Of a DNA stretch of 64,000 nucleotides, positions 7,970 to 18,525 are shown piece after piece. Below the pieces are notes generated by a model that was given only the letters and a program-made list of their open reading frames with translations, searched no databases and was not told the DNA's origin. Each line of letters begins with the position of its first letter. The first letter of the stretch is position 1. Both the position numbers and the translations under genes were made by a program. This stretch comes from Lysobacteraceae bacterium PS02340 (lineage in GTDB: Bacteria; Pseudomonadota; Gammaproteobacteria; Xanthomonadales; Xanthomonadaceae). Location of the stretch: positions 62,001 through 126,000 of the forward strand of contig JASCOC010000010.1 of the NCBI GenBank assembly GCA_029959605.1. Reading direction: 5' to 3'.

Positions 7970-10570
7970 ATGTCTTCGCCCCAGCACACGCCATTGATGC
8001 AGCAGTTCTTCGCCGCCAAGGCCGATCACCCGGATGTGCTGCTGTTCTTCCGCATGGGCGATTTCTACGAGCTGTTCTACGACGACGCCCGCAAGGCGGC
8101 GCGGCTGCTCGACATCACCCTGACCCAGCGCGGCAATTCCGCCGGCGCACCGATTCCGATGGCGGGTGTGCCGCATCACGCGGCCGAAGGCTATCTGGCG
8201 CGACTGGTCGCACTCGGCGAGTCGGTGGCGATCTGCGAGCAGATCGGCGATCCCGCGGCGAGCAAGGGTCTGGTCGAACGCAAGGTGGTGCGCATCGTCA
8301 CGCCGGGCACGGTGACCGACGAAGCGCTGCTGCAGGAACGCCGCGACACCCTGCTGATGGCGGTCGCGCGCAACCGCGCCGGGCATTACGGCATCGCCTG
8401 GGCGGATCTCGCCGGCGGCCGTTTTCTGGTCTGCGAATGCGCGACCGAAGACATGCTCGAAGCGGAGATCGCCCGGCTCGATCCGGCCGAATTGCTGGTG
8501 CCCGACGAAGACGGCTGGCCGGGCTTCCTGTCCGAACGCACCGGTGCGCGACGTCGTCCGCCGTGGCTGTTCGATGCGGAGTCCGGCCGTCGCCAGCTGC
8601 TGCAGTTCTTCGGCCTGCACGACCTCACCGGTTTCGGCATCGACGACAAGCCGCTGGCCGTGGCCTCGGCCGGCGCGCTGCTCGGATATGTCGAGGAAAC
8701 CCAGAAGCAGCGCCTGCCGCATCTGACCTCGATTTCCGTCGAAAGCGGCGATGGCGCGATCGCGATGAACGCCGCGACGCGCCGGCATCTCGAACTCGAC
8801 ACGCGCGTCGACGGCGACACCCGCAACACCCTGCTCGGTGTGCTCGATTCCACCGTCACGCCGATGGGCGGACGTCTGCTGCGGCGCTGGCTGCACCGCC
8901 CGCTGCGTGACCGCACCGTGCTGGGCGAACGCCTGCATGCGGTGCAGACGCTGATCGATTCCGGCGGCGACGAGACATTGCGAGAGCGCTTCCGCGCCCT
9001 GGGTGACATGGAGCGCGTGCTCACGCGCATCGCGTTGCGTTCGGCGCGTCCGCGCGACCTGTCCACGCTGCGCGATGGCCTGGCGATGCTGCCGGATCTG
9101 CGCGGCATTCTCGGCACGCTCGATTCGCCGCGGCTGCGCGCCCTGCACGACAGCCTCGGCGAGCACGCGGGCGAAGCGCATCTGCTGTCCACCGCTCTGG
9201 TCGAGCAACCGCCGGTGCTCGCACGCGACGGCGGCGTGTTCGCCGATGGCCACGACGCCGAACTCGCCGAGTTGCGGCGGCTAAGCAACCACGCCGACCA
9301 GTTCCTCGTCGATCTGGAAACGCGCGAGCGCGAAGCCAGCGGAATCTCCACGCTGAAGGTCGGCTACAACCGCGTCCACGGCTATTACATCGAAGTCTCC
9401 AAGGCGCATGCGGCGAAGGCACCCGCGCACTACACGCGCCGGCAGACGCTGACCAATGCCGAGCGCTACATCACCGAAGAACTCAAGACCTTCGAGGACA
9501 AGGTGCTCTCGGCGCGCGAACGGTCGCTGGCCCGCGAGCGGCTGCTCTACGAACAGCTGCTCGACGCCTTGAACGATCGCATCGAGGCGCTCAAGCACTG
9601 CGCCGGCGCGCTCAGCGAACTCGACGTGCTGGCCTGCTTCGCGCAGCGCGGACAGGCGCTGGACTGGTCGCGTCCGCAGCTCGACGACGCGCCGGGCATC
9701 CGCATCGAACGCGGCCGGCATCCGGTGGTCGAGGCGGTGCGCCGCGAACCCTTCGAACCGAACGATCTGGTGCTCGGTGACGGCGCGGAATTCTCGGACC
9801 GCCGCATGCTGGTCATCACCGGCCCGAACATGGGCGGCAAGAGCACCTACATGCGCCAGAACGCGCTGATCGTGCTGCTCGCGCACATCGGCAGTTTCGT
9901 GCCGGCCTCGCGCGCGGTCATCGGACCGATCGACCGCATCCTGACCCGCATCGGCGCCGGCGACGATCTCGCCAAGGGACAGTCGACCTTCATGGTCGAA
10001 ATGGCGGAGACGAGTTACATCCTGCATCACGCCACCGAGCAGTCGCTGGTGCTGATGGACGAGATCGGCCGCGGCACCTCGACCTACGACGGCCTCGCCC
10101 TGGCCGACGCTTGCGCGCGGCATCTGGCGGCCACGAACCGCAGCTACACCCTGTTCGCGACGCACTACTTCGAACTCACCGCACTCGCGCAGCCCGGCAG
10201 CGGCATCGCCAACGTGCATCTCGACGCAGTCGAGCACCGCGACAAGCAGGGCGGCGAGACGCTGGTCTTCATGCACGCGGTCAAGGCCGGCCCGGCCGAT
10301 CGGAGCTTCGGCCTGCAGGTCGCCGCACTGGCCGGTCTGCCGAAGGCCGTCGTCCGCGACGCGCGTGCGCGCCTGGCCGAACTCGAACAGCGCCGCCACG
10401 ACAGTCCCACGCCCGCGCCAATGTCGGCCGGCACACTCGACACGCCGCAGCAGATCGGCCTTTTCGCGCCAGCCTCGGCCGCGCTCGAAGCTTTGGCCGG
10501 GCTCGATCCCGACGAGCTGACGCCGAAGCAGGCGCTGGAAGCCCTGTACCGGGTGCGGGCGCTGCTCTGA
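7970..10570 (+). CDS. mutS: DNA mismatch repair protein MutS
   Basis: The 866-residue protein has all MutS landmarks: the mismatch-reading Phe-x-Glu in [13 protein letters not shown], the connector and lever domains, the clamp, Walker A ([13 protein letters not shown]), Walker B ([16 protein letters not shown]) and the C-terminal helix-turn-helix dimerisation region. It recognises mismatches and recruits MutL. The ATG at 7970 gives the usual [13 protein letters not shown] start; the open frame extends upstream into the intergenic region with unrelated sequence. The gene is divergent from the TonB receptor. Length is normal and there is no sign of damage. Confidence 0.97.
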   Translation: MSSPQHTPLMQQFFAAKADHPDVLLFFRMGDFYELFYDDARKAARLLDITLTQRGNSAGAPIPMAGVPHHAAEGYLARLVALGESVAICEQIGDPAASKGLVERKVVRIVTPGTVTDEALLQERRDTLLMAVARNRAGHYGIAWADLAGGRFLVCECATEDMLEAEIARLDPAELLVPDEDGWPGFLSERTGARRRPPWLFDAESGRRQLLQFFGLHDLTGFGIDDKPLAVASAGALLGYVEETQKQRLPHLTSISVESGDGAIAMNAATRRHLELDTRVDGDTRNTLLGVLDSTVTPMGGRLLRRWLHRPLRDRTVLGERLHAVQTLIDSGGDETLRERFRALGDMERVLTRIALRSARPRDLSTLRDGLAMLPDLRGILGTLDSPRLRALHDSLGEHAGEAHLLSTALVEQPPVLARDGGVFADGHDAELAELRRLSNHADQFLVDLETREREASGISTLKVGYNRVHGYYIEVSKAHAAKAPAHYTRRQTLTNAERYITEELKTFEDKVLSARERSLARERLLYEQLLDALNDRIEALKHCAGALSELDVLACFAQRGQALDWSRPQLDDAPGIRIERGRHPVVEAVRREPFEPNDLVLGDGAEFSDRRMLVITGPNMGGKSTYMRQNALIVLLAHIGSFVPASRAVIGPIDRILTRIGAGDDLAKGQSTFMVEMAETSYILHHATEQSLVLMDEIGRGTSTYDGLALADACARHLAATNRSYTLFATHYFELTALAQPGSGIANVHLDAVEHRDKQGGETLVFMHAVKAGPADRSFGLQVAALAGLPKAVVRDARARLAELEQRRHDSPTPAPMSAGTLDTPQQIGLFAPASAALEALAGLDPDELTPKQALEALYRVRALL

Positions 10571-10633
10571 AGCATGCGGCGCCGCTCGAGTGGTGCAGCG
10601 CCACGCCGACGCCCGCTGTCGCGCCCCGAGGAC

Positions 10634-10667
10634 GTCGTCCCAGCGCACGCTGGGACCCATTTTGATC
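10634..10667 (+). repeat. Family A palindromic repeat (REP-like)
   Basis: A short palindrome CCCAGCGCACGCTGGG is flanked by GTCGT on the left and ACCCATTTTGATC on the right. The same unit recurs at 47941-47974 (inverted), 48054-48088, 52761-52795 and 52808-52840 (inverted), with a divergent relative at 60808-60848. Confidence 0.85.
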
Positions 10668-10763
10668 TCGGCATTCCGAGCGGAAATCACGAAAACACGA
10701 CGGCAATCCAGCCAGCTGCGGAACGAGCACCGCCGGTCTGCACGATCGAGCGGCCAAGCTTCG

Positions 10764-10830
10764 ATAGCCCATCCCTATCAAATAGACGCGAACAATCGAT
10801 TTCCCTCCCGGCAATGACTGCGCCTACGCT
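10764..10830 (+). promoter_or_regulatory. Candidate OxyR operator and katG promoter
   Basis: ATAG-N7-CTAT (10764-10778) exactly matches one OxyR consensus half-site pair. The second element, seven bases further on (10786-10800), keeps only A...CGAT. The 37-bp span equals the length of a classical OxyR tetramer site. It abuts a plausible weak promoter (TTCCCT 10801-10806, TACGCT 10825-10830, 18-bp spacer), the arrangement expected of an OxyR-activated gene whose product removes hydrogen peroxide. Confidence 0.5.
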
Positions 10831-10927
10831 GAACGTCCAGTCCGGGAGGCCGCCCGCCATGCGCCAGCTCATCGATTCCCCACTACCGCGATGCTGCTGT
10901 CGCGAGTGGTCTTCCAGCACCGACTGA

Positions 10928-13297
<2,370 letters not shown>

Positions 13298-13336
13298 TCG
13301 CCCCGCGACATCGCCCTCGGGCGAATGTGTGACCGG

Positions 13337-13368
13337 ACGCCGATGCCCTGCATCGGCGTTCGCGTTTC
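13337..13368 (+). terminator. Probable katG terminator
   Basis: A 10-bp perfect stem ACGCCGATGC/GCATCGGCGT with a 3-nt loop is followed by TCGCGTTTCC. The T-run is weak, but position and stem strength fit. Confidence 0.5.
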
Positions 13369-13446
13369 CGGCACTTGCATCTCCGTGATGTCGCCACGCG
13401 ACCGTCCTACACTCGACGCCCCGAACCGTCACGGACCCGACGACCG

Positions 13447-14394
13447 ATGCATTTCGATCAACGCAGGCGCCGCCTGCTGCAGGCCGGCGCGCTGGCCACA
13501 CTGGCAACTGCCCTGCCCGGCTTCGCGCGCACGCCGAACCTCGACGCGACGAGCACTGCCGAAGATGCGACCGCCGGCCTCGACCTGCGTGGCCGGACCA
13601 TCGTCGTCACCGGCTGCACGTCCGGCATCGGCCAGGAAACCATGCGTGTGCTCGCACTGCGCGGTGCGCATGTGCTCGGCACGGCGCGGTCGCAGGCGAG
13701 CGGTGACGCCGCCTGCGCCGCGGTCGAAGGTCGCGCGACGCCGGTGGTGCTGGATCTCGCCGATTTCGATTCCGTCGTCGCGGCGAGCGACACGATCCGT
13801 GCGCTCGGCGTGCCGGTCGATGCGCTGGTCTGCAATGCCGGTGTGGTGCTCGACGATCTGGAGCAGGTCCGCGGCATCGAGAAGACCTTCGTCGTGAACC
13901 ATCTCGGTCACTACCTGCTGGTGCGCCGTCTGCTCGATCGCGTGACGGCCGCGCCACAGGGCCGCGTGGTCGTGCTCGGCAGCGGCGACGAGCGCCATGC
14001 GCCGCCGGGCGGTATCCAGTTCGATGATCTCTCCGGCGCGGGCTGGGACGCGCGCTACGCCCATTCCAAGCTGGCGAACGGCCTGTTCTCGCTGGAACTG
14101 TCGCGGCGCCTCGCCGGCACACGGGCCACGTCCAATTGCGTGTCGCCCGGTCACACGCGCAGCAACATCCTGCGCAACGTCGGCAACCGTTACCGCGATG
14201 ACGCGCGCAGCGTGCAACAGGGCGCGGCGACGCCGTGTTGGCTGGCGGCCTCGCCTGCGGCATCCGCCATCAACGGCGCGTTCTACCGCGATTTCGCGCC
14301 GGCACCGCAAAGCGACGCGCAGCGCGACACGGCGATGGCCGCGCGGCTGTGGGACGTTTCGGAAACCCTCGTCGAAGCCTGGTTGCCCGGCTGA
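13447..14394 (+). CDS. Short-chain dehydrogenase/reductase with a Tat-like signal peptide
   Basis: The 315-residue protein has a classical SDR core: nucleotide-binding TGCTSGIG (55-62), NAG (130-132), catalytic Ser in VLGSGDERH (179), and Tyr-x3-Lys in YAHSK (Tyr204, Lys208), so NAD(P)-dependent oxidoreductase activity is expected. Its N-terminus is unusual for an SDR: HFDQRRRRLLQAGALATLATALPGFA resembles a twin-arginine signal, which would export the folded, cofactor-loaded enzyme. The substrate is unknown; the C-terminal half resembles retinol/WW-domain-type SDRs that accept lipophilic alcohols or ketones. It is a lone gene, convergent with the hslR operon. The ATG at 13447 is chosen to start at the signal. 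Confidence 0.85.
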   Translation: MHFDQRRRRLLQAGALATLATALPGFARTPNLDATSTAEDATAGLDLRGRTIVVTGCTSGIGQETMRVLALRGAHVLGTARSQASGDAACAAVEGRATPVVLDLADFDSVVAASDTIRALGVPVDALVCNAGVVLDDLEQVRGIEKTFVVNHLGHYLLVRRLLDRVTAAPQGRVVVLGSGDERHAPPGGIQFDDLSGAGWDARYAHSKLANGLFSLELSRRLAGTRATSNCVSPGHTRSNILRNVGNRYRDDARSVQQGAATPCWLAASPAASAINGAFYRDFAPAPQSDAQRDTAMAARLWDVSETLVEAWLPG

Positions 14395-14401
14395 GGCGGA
14401 C

Positions 14402-14815
14402 TCAGAGCGCGTCGATGTCGCCGAGCGCGCGGATCAGTTTCCGCGCGCGCTTGTCGGGCTTGTGCTCCGGCGCCTGGTAGCCGGCACGCGCGGCGCGCGC
14501 TTCGGCCAGCCGCGCCAGCCGCGCTTCACGCGAGGCCTCGGTTTCGCTGTACAGCGTCTGCGCGACGCTCGCGGGTCCCCGCGTGTCCGACAGTCCGGCG
14601 ACCGCGATGTCGAACACTTCCTCGCCGCGGGCGACGCGCAGCGCGTCGCCGATGCGGACCGCGCGCGCGGGTTTCGCACGCTGACCGCCGACATCGACCT
14701 TGCCGGTCTCGATCGCCTGCTTGGCCAGCGCGCGGGTCTTGAAGAAACGCGCCGCCCACAGCCAGAGATCCAGGCGCACGGTGTCGGCGGCGTTGGGAAC
14801 CTGTGCTTCGCTCAT
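14402..14815 (-). CDS. hslR: S4-domain RNA-binding protein, heat-shock protein 15 family
   Basis: The 137-residue protein begins with an S4 RNA-binding fold (VRLDLWLWAARFFKTRALAKQAIETGKVDVGG) and ends in a basic tail, as in Hsp15. Hsp15 binds 50S subunits carrying stranded nascent chains and helps recycle them after heat shock. Its ATG overlaps the stop of the histidine-kinase gene (ATGA, 14812-14815), so it is the last gene of the PepSY-regulator-kinase operon. That placement is more likely coincidental coupling than shared function. Confidence 0.9.
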   Translation of the reverse strand: MSEAQVPNAADTVRLDLWLWAARFFKTRALAKQAIETGKVDVGGQRAKPARAVRIGDALRVARGEEVFDIAVAGLSDTRGPASVAQTLYSETEASREARLARLAEARAARAGYQAPEHKPDKRARKLIRALGDIDAL

Positions 14816-16152
14816 GCGCCCGATATCGGTGCGCCGGCCGGCAAATCAAGCAGCGCGCGGAACCCGCCCGGCAAGTTTTCGAGTACCAGACGGCCGTCGT
14901 AACCGGCTGCGATCCCGTCGATGATCGACAGGCCCAGTCCATGCCCCGGCATCCGGCTGTCGAGGCGCACGCCGCGCTGCAGTGCCTGCTGCAGCGCGCC
15001 GGACTGCATGCCCGGGCCGTCGTCGTCGACCGCGATCCGCACGCGCCCGTTAGCGGATGTCGCATGGATCTGCACCTGCGTGCGCGTCCACTTCACCGCG
15101 TTGTCCACGAGGTTGCCGAGCATCTCTTCCAGGTCCTCGCGCGCGCCGGCGAACACCAGATCGGCCGAGACCTCGCAGCGCAGCGTCACGCGATCACCGG
15201 CGGTCTGCGCGAACAGGCCGCACAGCGCCTCGGCCACGGGCGCGATCGGGGTGCGCTGGCGCGCATCGACCGCGAAGCCGCCCGCGAGCCTGCGCTCCAC
15301 TTCGCCGCGCATGCGCTGCACCTGGGCCGAGACCACTTTGGCGATGTCGTCGCCCGGGCGCTGCGCTTCGGCCGACAACACGGCGAGCGGCGTCTTCAAC
15401 GCATGCGCAAGATCCTCGGCGGCGTGGCGCGCGCGGGCGACGCGGCGTGCATGTTCGTCGAGCAGATCGTCGATCTGTTCCGCCAGCGGCGCGGCCTCGG
15501 CGGGCCAGCGCTCGGCGCCGAAGCGCACGTCGTCGCCATTGCGCACGCGCTGCAGGATGCCGCGCATGCGCCCCAGCGGACGCAGGCCCCATTCGATCTG
15601 CCAGGCCAGCAGCGCCAGCAACGCGGCCGCCGCGCCGACGAAGGCCAGCATCGCCGCCTGCCGGAAGCCGCGCGTCTCGGCGACGACGTCGCCACGGTCG
15701 CCCGCGACGTGCACGGGAATGGGATCGGCGACACCCGGCAGCCGCAGCAACTGCGCGCGCATGCGCAGCTGCTGGCCGCGCGGGCCTTCGACGACCGACC
15801 ACACCGCCGCCGTGCCGGGCACGTCGTGCGCGACGAGTTCGTCGTCCCACAGTGAGCGCGAGCGCACGGCGTCCGCGCCGTCGCCGATGCGCCAGTACCA
15901 GCCGGAGAACACGCGCGCCCAGCGTTCGTCGGCCGGGGGACGACGCAACTGCCAGCCGCCGTCCGCACGCGCTTCCAGCAGGCCGGCGAGCGTCGCGAAG
16001 TCGTCGTCGAGGCGCGCGTCGAGTGCACGTTGTCCGGAGCGTTCGAACATCGCACCGAGCAGACCACCGGCGATCAGCGCCGAAATCGCGACACCGGCCG
16101 CGCCCGCCAGCCACAGCCGCCAGCGCAGGGACAAGGCGCGCCGCGCCCTCAT
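14812..16152 (-). CDS. PhoQ-like sensor histidine kinase
   Basis: The 446-residue protein has a membrane segment near 12-36, a periplasmic domain of about 130 residues, a second segment near 166-186, a HAMP-like linker, a phosphoacceptor His250 in DLAHALKTPLAVL (the H-box form typical of PhoQ relatives), and a catalytic ATPase domain with GNLVDNAVKW (N box), DDDGPGM (G1) and GHGLGLSI (G2). It should phosphorylate the response regulator encoded immediately upstream, whose stop overlaps this ATG (16149-16152). The periplasmic domain lacks the acidic cluster that marks the magnesium-sensing surface of enteric PhoQ, so the signal is uncertain. Confidence 0.9.
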   Translation of the reverse strand: MRARRALSLRWRLWLAGAAGVAISALIAGGLLGAMFERSGQRALDARLDDDFATLAGLLEARADGGWQLRRPPADERWARVFSGWYWRIGDGADAVRSRSLWDDELVAHDVPGTAAVWSVVEGPRGQQLRMRAQLLRLPGVADPIPVHVAGDRGDVVAETRGFRQAAMLAFVGAAAALLALLAWQIEWGLRPLGRMRGILQRVRNGDDVRFGAERWPAEAAPLAEQIDDLLDEHARRVARARHAAEDLAHALKTPLAVLSAEAQRPGDDIAKVVSAQVQRMRGEVERRLAGGFAVDARQRTPIAPVAEALCGLFAQTAGDRVTLRCEVSADLVFAGAREDLEEMLGNLVDNAVKWTRTQVQIHATSANGRVRIAVDDDGPGMQSGALQQALQRGVRLDSRMPGHGLGLSIIDGIAAGYDGRLVLENLPGGFRALLDLPAGAPISGA

Positions 16153-16811
16153 GGCGTCTCCGACAGCCGGAACCCCTGCCCGCGCACCGTGTGCACGAGG
16201 GCGACGCCGAGCTTGCGGCGGATGCGGCCGATCAGCACGTCGAGCGCGTTGGAATCAGGATCGAAGCCGTTGTCGTAGACGTGTTCGCCGAGTTCACCGC
16301 GACTGACCACACGACCGGCGTGATGGATCAGGTACGCGAGGATGCGGTGTTCCTGCGCGGTCAACGCGAGCGGATCGCCGTCGAGCGCGAAGCGGCCCGC
16401 ATTCGCGTCGAACTCCAGCGGTCCGCAGCGCAGTCGCGGCGACGCATGGCCCACGCTGCGGCGGATCAACGCCTGCAGCCGCAGCACCAGTTCCTCGATC
16501 TGGAACGGCTTGGTGAGGTAGTCGTCTGCGCCGGCGTTGAAACCGGCCAGCTTGTCGTGCCAACGGCTGCGCGCGGTGAGCACCAGCACCGGCAGCGTCA
16601 GCCCGGCCTCACGCCAGCGGTGCAGCACCGACACGCCGTCGAGATTCGGCAGGCCCAGATCGAGCACGACCGCGTCGTAGGCTTCCGTCTGGCCGCGGAA
16701 CTCGGCGTCGGCGCCGTCTTGTGCACGATCGACCGCGAAGCCCGCGGCACCGAGCGCAGCAGCGACGCGCGTCGCCAGTTCGACGTCGTCTTCGGCCAGC
16801 AGGATGCGCAT
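16149..16811 (-). CDS. OmpR/PhoP-family response regulator
   Basis: The 220-residue protein has a receiver domain with acidic pair Asp8-Asp9, phosphoacceptor Asp51 (VVLDLGLPN), Thr79 and Lys101 (YLTKPF), followed by a winged-helix DNA-binding domain (about 125-218, LTAQEHRILAYLIHHAGRVVSRGEL and NALDVLIGRIRRKL, ending in TVRGQGFRL). It is the partner of the kinase downstream. Its ATG overlaps the upstream PepSY gene's stop (TGATG). It probably controls the PepSY genes on both sides of the 17132-17259 promoter region; that is inferred from the common PepSY/two-component pairing. Confidence 0.93.
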   Translation of the reverse strand: MRILLAEDDVELATRVAAALGAAGFAVDRAQDGADAEFRGQTEAYDAVVLDLGLPNLDGVSVLHRWREAGLTLPVLVLTARSRWHDKLAGFNAGADDYLTKPFQIEELVLRLQALIRRSVGHASPRLRCGPLEFDANAGRFALDGDPLALTAQEHRILAYLIHHAGRVVSRGELGEHVYDNGFDPDSNALDVLIGRIRRKLGVALVHTVRGQGFRLSETP

Positions 16812-17131
16812 CAGTCGTCGATCTCGACCTTGAGCAGGCGCCCGGAGCGCGCATCGTACTTCAGCTCCACCACGCGCCCGTCGCGCATCAGGATCTCGAT
16901 CTCGTACTCGTCGTCGTCCTGGTCGAGTTCGACTTCGATCACGCGACCGGGATACCGACGCTCGGCATCGGCGAGCAGGCGTTCGAGCCGGACGAATTCG
17001 CCGCTGCGCACGCCGTCGCGGGCGTAGTCGGCGGTGCCCTGGGGATCCTGCGCATCGGCGTGCAGCGGCAGCGCGAGCGGCGCGGCGAGCAGCAGGGTGG
17101 CGAGTGCCAGCGGAGCAATGAGAGTACGCAT
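16811..17131 (-). CDS. Periplasmic PepSY-domain protein (operon member)
   Basis: The 106-residue product has a signal peptide ending near LPLHADA, then one PepSY-like domain: LERLLADAERRYPGRVIEVELD, EYEIEILMRDGRVVELKYDARSGRLLKVE. Such small periplasmic proteins often accompany PhoPQ-type systems and may inhibit proteases or modulate the sensor. It is the first gene of the minus-strand operon and overlaps the regulator gene by one base. It is clearly paralogous to the divergent gene at 17260-17592 (shared PGRVI and DGR-VEL-Y-AR-GRLL blocks). Confidence 0.85.
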   Translation of the reverse strand: MRTLIAPLALATLLLAAPLALPLHADAQDPQGTADYARDGVRSGEFVRLERLLADAERRYPGRVIEVELDQDDDEYEIEILMRDGRVVELKYDARSGRLLKVEIDD

Positions 17132-17259
17132 GGCGCAAGTGTGGCGAGGCGGATTAACAGAACCGTGAACGGCTCGATCAGAAGCGCGTTAAGCGCGATG
17201 GGGAGACTGGCGTCAACCGGTTGCAGACCGGTGCACCCATCCCACACCGAGGACTCACC
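17132..17259. promoter_or_regulatory. Divergent promoter region of the two PepSY genes
   Basis: This 128-bp gap must hold both promoters. A cluster of AAC-ending half-sites (TTAAC 17154-17158, AGAAC 17159-17163, GTGAAC 17165-17170) and a GTTAAG near 17188 resemble the direct repeats bound by PhoP-type regulators in this family. The match is loose and the -10/-35 boxes are not clear. Confidence 0.3.
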
Positions 17260-17592
17260 ATGACCCGTACCGCCATTGCCAGTCTGATCGCCGCCGCCAC
17301 GTTCGCCGTCGCCGCGCCGCTCGCGTTCGCCCAGGACCGCGACGACCGCCGCGGCGACGATGACCGCGTGCACGCCGCGGCGGCCGCCACGGCCGACCCG
17401 CGTTTCCGCGCCAACAGCGCCTCGCTCGACGCCATCCTCGCCGACGCGCAGCGTCGTCATCCGGGCCGCGTCATCGACGTGTCCTACGACGACGGCGAGT
17501 ACGACATCGACATCCGCCAGGACGACGGCCGCATCGTCGAGCTGGAATATTCGGCGCGCACCGGTCGCCTGCTCGAGGCCGATTACGACTGA
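17260..17592 (+). CDS. Periplasmic PepSY-domain protein (divergent paralogue)
   Basis: The 110-residue product has a signal peptide (MTRTAIASLIAAATFAVAAPLAFA), a short Asp/Arg-rich linker and one PepSY-like domain: LDAILADAQRRHPGRVIDVSYD, EYDIDIRQDDGRIVELEYSARTGRLLEADYD. It faces away from the operon holding its paralogue, the regulator and the kinase. The ATG at 17260 is preceded by GAGGA. A strong terminator follows, so it is monocistronic. A role as accessory or target protein of the adjacent two-component system is inference from context. Confidence 0.85.
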   Translation: MTRTAIASLIAAATFAVAAPLAFAQDRDDRRGDDDRVHAAAAATADPRFRANSASLDAILADAQRRHPGRVIDVSYDDGEYDIDIRQDDGRIVELEYSARTGRLLEADYD

Positions 17593-17620
17593 CCGTTCGA
17601 CGACGGACCGTCGGACTGAA

Positions 17621-17651
17621 GGGCGCTGGATGTATCCAGCGCCCTTTTTTT
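17621..17651 (+). terminator. Terminator of the divergent PepSY gene
   Basis: A 10-bp perfect stem GGGCGCTGGA/TCCAGCGCCC with a 4-nt loop is followed by seven T, 28 bases after the stop codon. A textbook Rho-independent terminator. Confidence 0.93.
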
Positions 17652-17696
17652 GCCTCGGTTTTCGTGGGCGCGCGATCGCTTGTCCGGGTAGAGCCT

Positions 17697-17722
17697 CATC
17701 GCGCGCAAGCGCGCTCCCACAT
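17697..17722 (+). repeat. Family B palindromic repeat
   Basis: The unit is CATCGCGCGCAAGCGCGCTC with the perfect arm GCGCGC/GCGCGC, followed by CCAC. It recurs at 17838-17860 and 29597-29622, with a divergent inverted copy at 29549-29585. Confidence 0.75.
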
Positions 17723-17837
17723 GCATGCGAATTCTGCAGACCCTGCACCGGGCAAGACCGCTTCGAGACGTCGTAAGGGCGCCTTGGCGCCCGTGTAGAC
17801 AAGCGCTCGCGTGCTCAGACCTGCGCCAGTGAAGCCG

Positions 17838-17860
17838 CGTCGCGCGCAAGCGCGCTCCAC
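17838..17860 (+). repeat. Family B palindromic repeat, second copy
   Basis: CGTCGCGCGCAAGCGCGCTC followed by CAC, in the same orientation as the copy 140 bp to the left. Confidence 0.75.
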
Positions 17861-17881
17861 CACGGTTACGGAATTTCTTGA

Positions 17882-17917
17882 CCCCACAAACGCAAACGGC
17901 CGCCTTTCGGCGGCCGT
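17882..17917 (-). terminator. Terminator of rplS
   Basis: On the minus strand a 9-bp stem ACGGCCGCC/GGCGGCCGT with a GAAA tetraloop is followed by TTGCGTTTG. It lies about 20 bases after the rplS stop codon. Confidence 0.8.
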
Positions 17918-17938
17918 CGTGCGACTCGGAACGTCCGA

Positions 17939-18379
17939 TCACTCGGCGGCGGCAGCCGGTGCAGCAGCTGCGGCCTTGTCGGCGCGCGCCTTCTCGTTCT
18001 TCGCCTTCGCCGAAGCGGACAGGTCTTCCTTGATGCGCGCCTTCTTGCCTTCCAAGCCACGCAGGTAGTACAGCTTGCCGGCGCGGACGGCGCCACGGCG
18101 CTTCACTTCCAGCGAGTCGATGATCGAGCTGTGGGTCTGGAACACGCGCTCGACGCCGAAGCCGTGCGAGATCTTGCGAACGGTGAACGCGGAGTTCAGA
18201 CCGGCGTTCTTCTTGCCGATGACCACGCCTTCATAGGCCTGCAGACGCTCGCGGTTGCCTTCCTTGACCTTCACGTTGACGACAACGGTGTCGCCCGGGC
18301 CGAACTCGGGGAGCTCGCGGGTGGTCTGGGCGCTTTCGAAGTTCTGCAGCAGGGTGTGCAAAGAGGGCTTGTTGGTCAT
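17939..18379 (-). CDS. rplS: 50S ribosomal protein L19
   Basis: The 146-residue protein matches bL19 ([78 protein letters not shown]), located at the 30S/50S interface. It has an Ala/Lys-rich tail of about 25 residues beyond the E. coli protein. It is the last gene of the rpsP-rimM-trmD-rplS cluster but is separated from trmD by 146 bp containing a perfect TATAAT, so it probably also has its own promoter. Confidence 0.97.
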   Translation of the reverse strand: MTNKPSLHTLLQNFESAQTTRELPEFGPGDTVVVNVKVKEGNRERLQAYEGVVIGKKNAGLNSAFTVRKISHGFGVERVFQTHSSIIDSLEVKRRGAVRAGKLYYLRGLEGKKARIKEDLSASAKAKNEKARADKAAAAAPAAAAE

Positions 18380-18477
18380 GGTCTTGGCCTGTTGGTGTCG
18401 TTATTGGCGTGGTGCACGTGGACGCACGCTCTGGCTCGGCGAGCTCTTGGGCTCTGGGTGAAACGGGTTAGCCGCGC

Positions 18478-18483
18478 ATTATA
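18478..18483 (-). promoter_or_regulatory. Putative -10 element for rplS
   Basis: A perfect TATAAT on the minus strand lies about 100 bases upstream of the rplS start, in the trmD-rplS gap. The -35 region has no good match. It suggests an internal promoter letting L19 be made independently of trmD. Confidence 0.45.
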
Positions 18484-18525
18484 GACGGGGTCGCGGGCCG
18501 AATGCCAGCACCCGGGCGGCGCGGA

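Larger units (their letters stand above)
17593..17938. other. 346-bp convergent intergenic region
   Basis: No gene. It contains the terminator of the PepSY gene (17621-17651), two family B palindromes (about 17697-17722 and 17838-17860), a further palindrome GGGCGCC-TT-GGCGCCC (17777-17792), and the terminator of rplS (17882-17917). Confidence 0.6.
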
